Part shown: positions 49,176-57,538 of the stretch, piece after piece | Numbering within the stretch: position 1 is the stretch's first letter | How the letters are laid out: each line of letters opens with the position of its first letter | Source: Bacillota bacterium | GTDB lineage: Bacteria > Bacillota > Sulfobacillia > JAJZYS01 > JAJZLH01 | Direction of reading: 5' to 3' | Assembly: GCA_021850485.1 (NCBI GenBank) | Contig: JAJZLY010000025.1 | Location: 1-64,000 of the forward strand | DNA length: 64,000 nt | Notes under the pieces: model-generated | Database searches by the model: none | Seen by the model: the letters and a program-made list of their open reading frames with translations, nothing else | Told to the model about the DNA's origin: nothing | Translations under genes and position numbers: made by a program

Positions 49176-49766
49176 GTGACGCACCTGGTCAACTCCCTGA
49201 CCAACGCCGGGCCCCTAGGTGTGTTCTTGGGCATGATCGGTGAGAGTGCCGGGGTGCCGTTGCCGTCCGAGGTGCTGTTGCCGTTCGCTGGCTTCTTGGT
49301 GTTGACTGGCCGGATCGCGTTCATGACCGTGCTCTTGATCGCCATCGCCGCCCAGGTGATCGGCTCGCTGATCGGCTACGCCATCGGATATTTCGGTGGC
49401 CGGCCGCTGGTCGCCCGCCTCAGCCGGCTGTTTGGAGATCACGGCGTGGAGCGGGCCGAGGCCTGGTTTTCCCGCCACGGTCGGGCGTCTGTATTCTGGG
49501 GGCGGTTTTTGCCGGTGGTGCGCACCTACATCAGCTGGCCAGCCGGACTGGCCCGGATGCCGATCGGGCCGTTTTTGGCCTACACCATCTTGGGGTCGAT
49601 CCCGTGGTCGGTGGTGCTGATCTATGCCGGCATCTTACTGGGCGCGTCCTGGGCCAAGCTGGGCGGTCCTGGTCAGGATATCAGCCTCGTGGTGGCCGCG
49701 GTCATCGTCGTGGTGGTTGTCTACCTGGTGGCGCGCCGCCGACACAGATTGCCCAGCCAACCGTGA
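49176..49766 (+). CDS. DedA family membrane protein
   Basis: ESAGVPLPSEVLLPFAGFLV, GSLIGYAIGYFGGRPLV, FSRHGRASVFWGRFLPVVRTYISWPAGLARMP. Confidence 0.93.
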   Translation: MTHLVNSLTNAGPLGVFLGMIGESAGVPLPSEVLLPFAGFLVLTGRIAFMTVLLIAIAAQVIGSLIGYAIGYFGGRPLVARLSRLFGDHGVERAEAWFSRHGRASVFWGRFLPVVRTYISWPAGLARMPIGPFLAYTILGSIPWSVVLIYAGILLGASWAKLGGPGQDISLVVAAVIVVVVVYLVARRRHRLPSQP

Positions 49767-50398
49767 AGATCGCCATCGACGGCCCGGCTGGTGCCGGCAA
49801 GTCGACGGTGGCAACCGCACTGGCCCGCCGTTTGGGCTTCGTCCACCTGGATAGCGGCGCCCTCTACCGGGCGCTGGCGGTGATGGCGTTACGCCAGGCT
49901 GTGGATCCGGCCTCCGAGCGCGACCTCGTCCACCTGCTTGGGACCGTGCAGCTGACCCCGCTGCCGGACGGCGTGGCGGTAGACGGACTGGAGCTGGATC
50001 AGGAGCTGCGCACGCCGGCCGTTGATGCGGTGGTCTCCAAAGTGGCCCAGCACCCTGCGGTTCGCGCGGCCATGGTTCAGATCCAGCGCCAGTGGGGGCA
50101 GGGCCGAGACGTCGTCGCCGACGGCCGGGACATTGGCACGGTGGTCTGGCCCGATGCCGAGGTCAAGATTTTCCTGACCGCCAGCTTGGCGGCGCGCGCC
50201 GACCGCCGGGCCACCGAGCAGGGCGGATTGGAACGGCTTCAGGTGGAACAGGAGATCGCCCGTCGGGATGAGAAAGACAGCGACCGACCGGTAGGCCCAC
50301 TGCGAGTGGCACCGCACGCCGTGGTGGTGGACACCACCGCCCTGACAGTGGAGGAGGTCGTCGACCGCTTGGTGAACATCGTGCGGCCGTTGGCGTGA
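49763..50398 (+). CDS. cmk: Cytidylate kinase
   Basis: KIAIDGPAGAGKSTVATALARRLGFVHLDSGALYRALA, VVADGRDIGTVVWPDAEVKIFLTAS. Confidence 0.96.
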   Translation: MKIAIDGPAGAGKSTVATALARRLGFVHLDSGALYRALAVMALRQAVDPASERDLVHLLGTVQLTPLPDGVAVDGLELDQELRTPAVDAVVSKVAQHPAVRAAMVQIQRQWGQGRDVVADGRDIGTVVWPDAEVKIFLTASLAARADRRATEQGGLERLQVEQEIARRDEKDSDRPVGPLRVAPHAVVVDTTALTVEEVVDRLVNIVRPLA

Positions 50399-51000
50399 TG
50401 CGCATCCCCAAGGGTGAAGGCATTGGTCTCACCTACAGCGTGATCTGGACCGGGGCCCGCATCTTGTTCGGCATCTTGTTTTCGATCCGGGTAGAAGGGC
50501 TTGAGCACGTTCCGGCCAGCGGACCTGCCATCATCTCGCCGAACCACCGCACGGCCTGGGACCCGCCGGTGGTCTCCACGCTGATCACCCGGCCGCTTCG
50601 GCACATGGCTAAGGCCGAGTTGTTCCCTTGGCTGGGGTTTGTCTTACACCGAATCGGCACCTATCCGGTGCGGCGCCAGGCCGTTGACATGCACGCGATC
50701 CGGCACAGTCTGACCTTGTTGCGCGCCGGCCGGCTGATTTGCATTTTCCCCGAGGGCACTCGAAATCGCAGCGGCCAACTCGGGCCAGCCAAGAGCGGTG
50801 CGGCCCGGCTCAGCGTTCAGACGGGAGCCCCCGTGATCCCAGTCGGCATCTCCGGTCACTACGGTTTACGCCAGCGGGTGACCTTCCGCTTCGGCCCGCC
50901 GGTCACCCTGCACGACGATGACCAAGACGACAAGCGGATCATGGATGCCATCGCCGGGCTGATCGCAGGAGGGCCGCCCACACCGCCGCCCCTGGCCTGA
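50395..51000 (+). CDS. plsC: 1-acyl-sn-glycerol-3-phosphate acyltransferase
   Basis: SPNHRTAWDPPV (NHxxxxD), IFPEGTRNRSGQLGPAKSGAARLS. Confidence 0.92.
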   Translation: MMRIPKGEGIGLTYSVIWTGARILFGILFSIRVEGLEHVPASGPAIISPNHRTAWDPPVVSTLITRPLRHMAKAELFPWLGFVLHRIGTYPVRRQAVDMHAIRHSLTLLRAGRLICIFPEGTRNRSGQLGPAKSGAARLSVQTGAPVIPVGISGHYGLRQRVTFRFGPPVTLHDDDQDDKRIMDAIAGLIAGGPPTPPPLA

Positions 51001-51001
51001 T

Positions 51002-51030
51002 TTGACATCCCGCCGGCCCCCACCTATGAT
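51002..51030 (+). promoter_or_regulatory. Near-consensus sigma-A promoter for rpsA
   Basis: TTGACA (51002-51007), 17-nt spacer, TATGAT (51025-51030). Confidence 0.85.
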
Positions 51031-51116
51031 GAGTCGGTAGCCCCACGGTACTCGCAACGGCCACCCGATTCAGACCATCGACGGCGACAAGCGGTCACGG
51101 TTGTGAGAACGGATCA

Positions 51117-51146
51117 GGGGCTGTAAAGCCCCCGTTTTTTGTTTTT
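51117..51146 (+). terminator. Intrinsic terminator within the rpsA 5' leader (attenuator candidate)
   Basis: GGGGCT (51117-51122) - GTAA - AGCCCC (51127-51132) followed by CGTTTTTTGTTTTT, about 30 nt before the rpsA start. Confidence 0.75.
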
Positions 51147-51177
51147 GGCCAACGTCCTGGAAGGTGAGGCGGACACA

Positions 51178-52542
51178 GTGGAATCAACCAACGAGTCCCC
51201 GGTCGACGGCACCTTGCCGTTGGGCCCAGACGAAAAGGCGATCGAGCAGACGCCCGAGTCGGCGTCTAGCGAAGCCTCCGTCCCCGAGGCCGTTTCTACT
51301 AAGCCTGCGCCAGCCAAGAAGAAGGCAAGCAAGGCGGCCGCCAAGGATGCGGTCGCGCCTGAGTCGGAACCGGTGGCCGCTGACCTGGAGGTTCAATCCG
51401 CGCTGGACGCTGAAGTGCCGACCATCCAGCCCGGCGATCTGGTCGAGGGCAAAGTGGTTGAGTTGCACGCAGATCACGCCTTGGTCGATGTCGGGTACAA
51501 GTCTGAGGGATTCCTGCCCTTGGACGAGATCTCCCACCAGCCGATCACCCATCCCAAAGAGGCTCTCGCTGTCGGCGACGTGATCCAAGTCCTGGTCCTG
51601 CGTAACGACGGTGAAGAAGATGTCCTGCGCCTATCCAAGCGGCGAGCCGACGAGCGGGCCGTCTACGAACAGTTGCAAGAGGCGATGGCCGCCAAGACCA
51701 TCTTGGAGGCGCCAGTGACCGAGGTGGTCAAGGGCGGCCTGGTGGTCAACGTCGGCATCCGCGGTTTTGTACCCGCCTCCCAGGTAGAGCGGGGCTTCAT
51801 TGAGGACCTCAGCGGTTACGCTGGCCAAACACTGCGCTTGCAAGTGATTGAGGTGGATCGCCGCAAACGGCGGGTCATCTTGTCCCACCGCAAGGTGGTC
51901 GAGGCCGAGCGGGCCCAAGTCAAAGGGAAGTTGTGGGACACACTGGCCGAAGGGCAGCGGCTGAGCGGACGGGTGAAGAGCCTGACCGACTTCGGTGCCT
52001 TTATCGACCTGGGCGGCGTCGACGGTCTACTGCACATTTCGGAGATGAGCTGGAGCCGGGTGCGTCACCCTTCCGAGGTGCTGAAAGAAGGGGAGACGGT
52101 CGAGGTGGCCGTCTTGCGGTTAGACCGCGAGAAGGGTCGGGTATCGCTCGGCCTCAAACAGGTGCATGCCAACCCCTGGCAGGACATCGACCGCCGCTTC
52201 CCAGAGGGCTCGATCGTCAAGGGCGAGGTGGCCCGGCTCACCCCGTTCGGCGCCTTCATCAGCCTGGAGCCAGGTGTAGACGGATTGGTCCACATCAGCC
52301 ATCTCAGCGACGAGCGGATTGAACGTCCGGATGAGGTGGTCAAGATTGGCGACCAGATCCGGGTCAAGGTGCTGCGGGTCGATCCCGATCTGCAGCGCAT
52401 CTCGCTGAGCCTCAAGGAAGTGGCAGGCCCTGGGGTGGCAACTGTCTCCAGCCGGTCGGCCGGGGAGTCAAAAGCCACCATCGCCGACCTGTTGGACGAG
52501 GAGACCAAGCAGACCCTGGAGTCTGGCGAAGACGCCGACTAG
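51178..52542 (+). CDS. rpsA: 30S ribosomal protein S1 homologue (four S1 domains)
   Basis: Repeated S1 motifs (GRVKSLTDFGAFIDLGGVDGLLHISEMSW; GEVARLTPFGAFISLEPGVDGLVHISHLSDERI); GTG 51178 with RBS GGAAGGTGAGG. Confidence 0.93.
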   Translation: MESTNESPVDGTLPLGPDEKAIEQTPESASSEASVPEAVSTKPAPAKKKASKAAAKDAVAPESEPVAADLEVQSALDAEVPTIQPGDLVEGKVVELHADHALVDVGYKSEGFLPLDEISHQPITHPKEALAVGDVIQVLVLRNDGEEDVLRLSKRRADERAVYEQLQEAMAAKTILEAPVTEVVKGGLVVNVGIRGFVPASQVERGFIEDLSGYAGQTLRLQVIEVDRRKRRVILSHRKVVEAERAQVKGKLWDTLAEGQRLSGRVKSLTDFGAFIDLGGVDGLLHISEMSWSRVRHPSEVLKEGETVEVAVLRLDREKGRVSLGLKQVHANPWQDIDRRFPEGSIVKGEVARLTPFGAFISLEPGVDGLVHISHLSDERIERPDEVVKIGDQIRVKVLRVDPDLQRISLSLKEVAGPGVATVSSRSAGESKATIADLLDEETKQTLESGEDAD

Positions 52543-52545
52543 GGT

Positions 52546-52848
52546 CTACGACCCCTGGTCGTGCTCCGCAACCTGTGATGCCTTTGGGAAACGGTCGGGC
52601 TGCAACACCGGGGCCTCGACCGTTTCCGGTTCGTGGCCCAAGGCCGCCCGTTGCAGCCGGCCGTACACCTGGGGTGAGAAGGCGTCGTAGAGATCGAATA
52701 CCTTGGCCACCAGCACCGGCGGACCGACCTTGGCCCGCACCGATTTGGTCAGGCCCAACTCTCGCAAGGTGACCAGCCGGCGGCCGTCTCGGTCGGCAAA
52801 GTCGAAGTGGACCACGGTCCAGTCGGCCACGGGCGACCTCCTTCGCAT
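52546..52848 (-). CDS. Conserved-looking hypothetical protein
   Basis: ORF of 100 aa between rpsA and der; no antisense CDS; VADWTVVHFDFADRDGRRLVTLREL; RBS-like GGAGG upstream on the minus strand. Confidence 0.6.
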   Translation of the reverse strand: MRRRSPVADWTVVHFDFADRDGRRLVTLRELGLTKSVRAKVGPPVLVAKVFDLYDAFSPQVYGRLQRAALGHEPETVEAPVLQPDRFPKASQVAEHDQGS

Positions 52849-52916
52849 CAGTGAACACCTCTCCTAGACCATAGCCAATTTGGCGATATCCGACCAGCGA
52901 AAAGGAGGAGCTTGAG

Positions 52917-54245
52917 GTGGCCCTGCCGCTTGTGTCGATCGTCGGTCGGCCCAACGTGGGCAAGTCCACCTTGTTCAACCGGCTGGTCAGCCAGCAGGTG
53001 GCCTTGGTCGAAGACCTGCCAGGCGTCACCCGCGACCGGCTGATGCGTGAGACCAGTTGGTTGGAGCGGCCGTTCATGGTGGCCGACACCGGCGGACTGG
53101 CCGGGGAAGAACTAGGCCCATGGACCGCTGCCGTACGCCAGCAGGTGGAGGCAGCGATCGCCGAGAGTGCGCTGGTGGTGATGGTGATCGACGCCCGCAC
53201 CGGTGTGCTGGCTGAGGACCAAGAGGTGGCCGAACTGGTCCGCCGCACCGCCCGATCAGTGCTGCTGGTCGCCAACAAGGTGGAATCTCTGAAGGTCGAC
53301 ATCTCGGACGGCTATCGGCTGGGACTGGGCGAGCCGCTACCCGTCTCCGCTGCCCACGGTCTCGGCGTCGGCGATCTGCTGGACGCCATCATCAGCCACC
53401 TGCCCGAGGGCGAGGCCCCGCAGGCGGACGAGGCCAGCTTGCGGCTGGCCATCTTGGGCCGCCCCAACACCGGGAAATCCACCTTGCTGAATCGGCTGCT
53501 CGGCGAAGAGCGCAGTGTGGTCAGCACGGCGCCTGGCACCACCGTCGACCCGGTGGACGCCCTGTTCCACTATCAGAACCAGACCTGGGTGCTGGTCGAT
53601 ACCGCCGGCGTGCGTCGGCGCAGCCGGATCAGTGCCCACCTGGAGAGCCGGATGGTGACCCGCAGCCTGGAAGTGGTGGAGCGAGCCGACCTGGCGGTAT
53701 TGGTGATCGAGGCGGCAGAGGGCTTGACCGAGCAAGACGCCCGGCTGGCCCACCGCGTGATCGAACGGGGCCGGGGCCTGCTGATCGCCCTCAACAAGTG
53801 GGATCTGGTGACCGAGGAGGGCCTCAGCGAGCGGGAGGCCACCGACCGCATCCGAGAGGAACTGCCGGACATTCCGTTCGCACCGGTCAAGGCCATCTCG
53901 GCCGTGACCGGCTGGCATGTGGGCCGCCTGCTCCGCACGGTCGATTCAATGCGACAGCAGCTGAACCACCGGGTGTCCACGCCGGATCTGACCCGGCTGA
54001 TCCAGCGCCTGTTGCAAGAGGATCCGCCGCCGGCCATCGGCGGCAAGCGGCTGAAGATCTTCTACGCCACCCAGGTTGGCATCAGGCCGCCCACCTTCAC
54101 TTTTTTCTGCAATCACCCGCAGGCGGTTTCCCAGGGCTATCTGCGCCACCTGGAGCGGCGGTTGAGAGACGAGGCGGAGATGGCTGACATTCCCCTGCGC
54201 ATGTACTTTCGCCGGCGTACCGGTGGCCACCGCGACGAGATCTGA
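52917..54245 (+). CDS. der: GTPase Der (EngA)
   Basis: Two G domains: VGRPNVGKSTLFNRLV and LGRPNTGKSTLLNRLL; KH-like C-terminus. Confidence 0.97.
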   Translation: MALPLVSIVGRPNVGKSTLFNRLVSQQVALVEDLPGVTRDRLMRETSWLERPFMVADTGGLAGEELGPWTAAVRQQVEAAIAESALVVMVIDARTGVLAEDQEVAELVRRTARSVLLVANKVESLKVDISDGYRLGLGEPLPVSAAHGLGVGDLLDAIISHLPEGEAPQADEASLRLAILGRPNTGKSTLLNRLLGEERSVVSTAPGTTVDPVDALFHYQNQTWVLVDTAGVRRRSRISAHLESRMVTRSLEVVERADLAVLVIEAAEGLTEQDARLAHRVIERGRGLLIALNKWDLVTEEGLSEREATDRIREELPDIPFAPVKAISAVTGWHVGRLLRTVDSMRQQLNHRVSTPDLTRLIQRLLQEDPPPAIGGKRLKIFYATQVGIRPPTFTFFCNHPQAVSQGYLRHLERRLRDEAEMADIPLRMYFRRRTGGHRDEI

Positions 54246-54288
54246 TCGCTAGCCTGCCGCTTGGCGGTGGACTATACTGAATCTGTTG

Positions 54289-54365
54289 CGGGCTGTGGCG
54301 CAGATTGGTAGCGCGCTACCTTGGGGTGGTAGAGGTCGTGGGTTCGAATCCCGCCAGTCCGACCA
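54289..54365 (+). tRNA. tRNA-Pro (anticodon GGG), CCA encoded
   Basis: CGGGCTG/CAGTCCG acceptor stem with C1-G72, anticodon stem CTACC/GGTAG with loop TTGGGGT, T-loop GGTTCGAATCC, ends ACCA. Confidence 0.95.
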
Positions 54366-54369
54366 GTTT

Positions 54370-54397
54370 GGCCCTCGCCTGCGGGCGAGGGCCTTTT
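54370..54397 (+). terminator. Rho-independent terminator after tRNA-Pro
   Basis: GGCCCTCGCC - TGCG - GGCGAGGGCC followed by TTTT. Confidence 0.85.
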
Positions 54398-55227
54398 CAT
54401 CCTCCTTGCAGTCGTGCTTCTAGCCGTTTGAGCTTGTCCAGGTCCCGCTCATAGGCGATCAGCACCCGGTCGGCGTAAAAGGCGGCCACATCCAGAGCCC
54501 GCCCCACCGCGCTCTCGGGAACATCCAAGCCGTAGAGCTCGATCATCCACGGGCTGCCCGCCAGCCGGTCCACGAAGCCGTGGGCGATGTCTTCCACCCA
54601 ATAAGTGGTGGAGTAGGTGAGATCGTAGATCGGCGTGATGAAGGCATCCACCAGGCTCTTCAGGAGGTCCACGTTAAGGCCGAAGCGGTCCTCCAAGTGT
54701 CCGGGATAGGGATCGGGGTAGAGCGTCAGATAGAGGCTGCCGGGAACGATCTGGCGCACCTCTTCGACGAAGCTGGTCAGCGTCTGTTGACGGTAGGCGG
54801 ACCAGTCTAAGCCGCTTGCCGCCATGCCGGCCACACAGGCCGGGCAGTAGCAATAGCCCTGGCGGGCATAGGTGACGTCGTCCAGCCGCAGGTCCGAGCC
54901 GCCGCTGGCCTCCAGCGCTCGGCGCACCCAGTCACGAGCCAGTTGCCGTACCGCCGGCTGACTGGGGCAGATGGCGGTCCAGTCGAAGTAGCGACTGGCG
55001 CGGGTGGCGGGCGTGCCGGCTTGGTCGATTTGGATCCACTCCGGGTGGGCTTTGCCCAGTCGGTTGTCGCCAAAACAAGAGACCATCGGGATGGCGCCCA
55101 GTGGCTGGGCGACCCAGGCGCCGCTGACGTCCTTGACCTCCCAGAAGGCAGGGGAGAAGGCCCCCACATGCTCCTTGTAGCGGGTGACGACGCCTAAGCG
55201 TCTGGCATTGGCGCCAGCTTCACTCAC
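54397..55227 (-). CDS. Putative glycoside-hydrolase-like (TIM-barrel) protein
   Basis: RLDDVTYARQGYCYCPACVAGM, LTLYPDPYPGHLEDRFGLNVDLLKSLVDAFITPIYD; overall pattern of hypothetical glycosyl hydrolase-like families. Confidence 0.55.
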   Translation of the reverse strand: MSEAGANARRLGVVTRYKEHVGAFSPAFWEVKDVSGAWVAQPLGAIPMVSCFGDNRLGKAHPEWIQIDQAGTPATRASRYFDWTAICPSQPAVRQLARDWVRRALEASGGSDLRLDDVTYARQGYCYCPACVAGMAASGLDWSAYRQQTLTSFVEEVRQIVPGSLYLTLYPDPYPGHLEDRFGLNVDLLKSLVDAFITPIYDLTYSTTYWVEDIAHGFVDRLAGSPWMIELYGLDVPESAVGRALDVAAFYADRVLIAYERDLDKLKRLEARLQGG

Positions 55228-55826
55228 TGGCCGAGCCTGGCCAGCAGCCTGGCCTCCACGGCTGGCCACTGATCGGCGGTGATGGAAAACAGCGTGGTAT
55301 CCCGAGAAGAGCCGTCTGGCCGCACCTGGTAGGCGCGTAGCGTGCCCTCGTAGATCGCCCCCAGCTTCCTGATGCCGGCCTGCGAATGCACGTTGAGGGC
55401 ATCAGTCTTCAACTGGACGCGGCGGGCCTGCCACTGCGCGAACGCATAGCGCAACAGGAGCAACTTGGTCTCAGGATTGACCTTTGTGCCCCAGACCCGT
55501 GGGTGGTACCAGGTACCGCCTATCTCCAGACGATGATTAGGCCGGCTCACCTCCAGATACCGGCTGGAGCCGATGACTTGGCCATCGGCCAGAAGCCGGA
55601 CCGCAAACGCCGATCCAGTACCAGCCTGACGATAGGCGAGCGCTGTCCGCACATAGGCATCGACCGCACTGCGGCTGTCCAGCCGCTCCAGCATCAGGGG
55701 CCAGATCTCAGCTGCCTGAGCCGCGCCCCACAGTTCCTGGATGTGCGCCTCGGCCAGTGGTTCGAGCCTGACCAGGCGGCCCTCTAGGACTCCCGGATCC
55801 GGACAGTCGACCAACGTCACGGTCAT
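55224..55826 (-). CDS. GNAT family N-acetyltransferase (RimJ/RimL-like)
   Basis: LEGRLVRLEPLAEAHIQELW, FAVRLLADGQVIGSSRYLEVSRPNHRLEIGGTWYHPRVWGTKVNPETKLLLLRYAF, VQLKTDALNVHSQAGIRKLGAIYEGTLR. Confidence 0.92.
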   Translation of the reverse strand: MTVTLVDCPDPGVLEGRLVRLEPLAEAHIQELWGAAQAAEIWPLMLERLDSRSAVDAYVRTALAYRQAGTGSAFAVRLLADGQVIGSSRYLEVSRPNHRLEIGGTWYHPRVWGTKVNPETKLLLLRYAFAQWQARRVQLKTDALNVHSQAGIRKLGAIYEGTLRAYQVRPDGSSRDTTLFSITADQWPAVEARLLARLGQ

Positions 55827-56135
55827 CCCCCCGACATCATGTGATACAGACGGCCTGTCCTGGCCGTCGATGGGACTGGGCGGCAACGAAGGGGACAAGC
55901 ACGGTAGGCGGCGCCGGTAGTTCAGGGCGCGATACCTCTAAGGAACTATGTACGAATTAGCGTATCTCAGGGCCGGAGCTGGGAGAAGAGGTCACGGCAC
56001 AGACAGCGGCAGGGACACACGATCTCGCCACTGAACCGATGTCACGGCCAGCCCGGTGGTGGGAACCAATGCGCCAGGCTGAGGATCTCACCGATAGGAC
56101 GTGTGCGGACAATCCTGGCCGAGGGAGGATGGAAC

Positions 56136-57332
56136 ATGCGCTCTGTGCCCAACATGCGAGCCGCAGCCGGCATCGTGCTCGCTGCGCTCACCTTCCTACT
56201 CACGGCATGTGGAGCGAATCTAAGTGCGTCTGCACCCAGAACATCTGGGCCCGTCGTCAGAATCGCCGGGACGGCTGTCACCATCACTGCGTCGTTTTTC
56301 CTAAACTCCACCGATGGTTGGGCGGTGGGTACATTTCTGGGCAACAGCGGGCTCACAGCAAACTTCCTTGTGCGCACCACGAATGGTGGTCGGTCTTGGG
56401 CTCAGTTGTCTACCGGCAACATCCAGATAACTGACCTGCAGTTCATTACTCCCGAGGTGGGGTTCGCCTTGGCGTCAGCGGGTGAGCAATCGGTTTCTGT
56501 CTGGCGCTCGACCAACGCAGGCGCTTCCTGGCGACAGATTTTCTCCTTCCCGGCCTCGCCCGGCCCGAGCGCTTTCACGGTCCTCCATTTTACGAGCCCT
56601 GCTTGGGGCTTTGCCTCACAGGGCCGTTCGGTGGTGTTCATCACCGGAGATGGAACGCAGTTGTCGCCACATCTCATCAGTGGTCCCACCCAACCGCTCC
56701 TCACCGTATTCCAGAATCCAGCCAATGCCATTGTGGTTGGCGCTGAGAGCATCTCGACTGTGACTTCAACAAGTCTCGCCCCAAGCGTCGTTGCCGTGGT
56801 CGCTCATCGCACTTACCGTCTGCCGGAGGCCACTGTTGCCTTCGCGGTGGCCCGTGGTTATAGCGATCCGATCCTGTCCGCTTCGGTCGCCGACTGGGGA
56901 GCCAGTCGGGTTTGGGTGACGTTGCAACTAAACCGTTGCTCGACCGCCAGTTGTCCCAGTCTGCTCTTGCAGTCGGCCAACGCTGGCGGCTCCTGGCAGG
57001 TACTCAGCCAAGCCGGTGACTCGCTCATCCCCGGTATCACTGCCCAAGAGGAGAGGGACATGGCGACCGCAAGCCTGATCGCCACTAGTCCGGCAAATCT
57101 GATCGGTACCTCAGTCGGCCAGTTCCTGGTCGGGAGTTCAAACTCGGGCGATTCCTGGAGCACCCTCAGCACCATGGCCCTGGGCCTGGCGGATGGCAAT
57201 GCGTTCGTCCCACTTGGAGCCGATCACTTCGTCGTCACGACGGCTGACCGGATCTTCCTCGTCTCTCGCAGCTTCAAGGTCTGGCGGACGCTCTTGACGC
57301 TGCGGTCGAATAGGCCCTCCGGGTCACCTTGA
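56136..57332 (+). CDS. Secreted lipoprotein with YCF48/BNR-like repeats (beta-propeller-like)
   Basis: Lipobox LLTAC; repeats such as STDGWAVGTFLGNSG...RTTNGGRSWAQLS and WRSTNAGASWRQI. Confidence 0.75.
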   Translation: MRSVPNMRAAAGIVLAALTFLLTACGANLSASAPRTSGPVVRIAGTAVTITASFFLNSTDGWAVGTFLGNSGLTANFLVRTTNGGRSWAQLSTGNIQITDLQFITPEVGFALASAGEQSVSVWRSTNAGASWRQIFSFPASPGPSAFTVLHFTSPAWGFASQGRSVVFITGDGTQLSPHLISGPTQPLLTVFQNPANAIVVGAESISTVTSTSLAPSVVAVVAHRTYRLPEATVAFAVARGYSDPILSASVADWGASRVWVTLQLNRCSTASCPSLLLQSANAGGSWQVLSQAGDSLIPGITAQEERDMATASLIATSPANLIGTSVGQFLVGSSNSGDSWSTLSTMALGLADGNAFVPLGADHFVVTTADRIFLVSRSFKVWRTLLTLRSNRPSGSP

Positions 57333-57538
57333 CCGGCCGCGACATCGCGCCAGACAATATGCAAGCCCCCCCGAGGGCAACTCCGAACCACCACCTGACG
57401 CATCTTCCGATCGTGACTCGTTCCTGCGAGCGTCGTACCCTGCCACGCAACGTAGCACGACTGAGACGACACGCAACGGATCCGAGATTGGGGGAGAGGC
57501 TCTTTGCGTCAGCTCTTCGTAAGCCACTCGTGGCAACT

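Noticed and set aside
57329-57538. N-terminal extension of the second YCF48-like lipoprotein
   Set aside because: The extension would place 70 residues before the signal peptide; a start near 57539 suits the lipobox better, although the exact start is unresolved.
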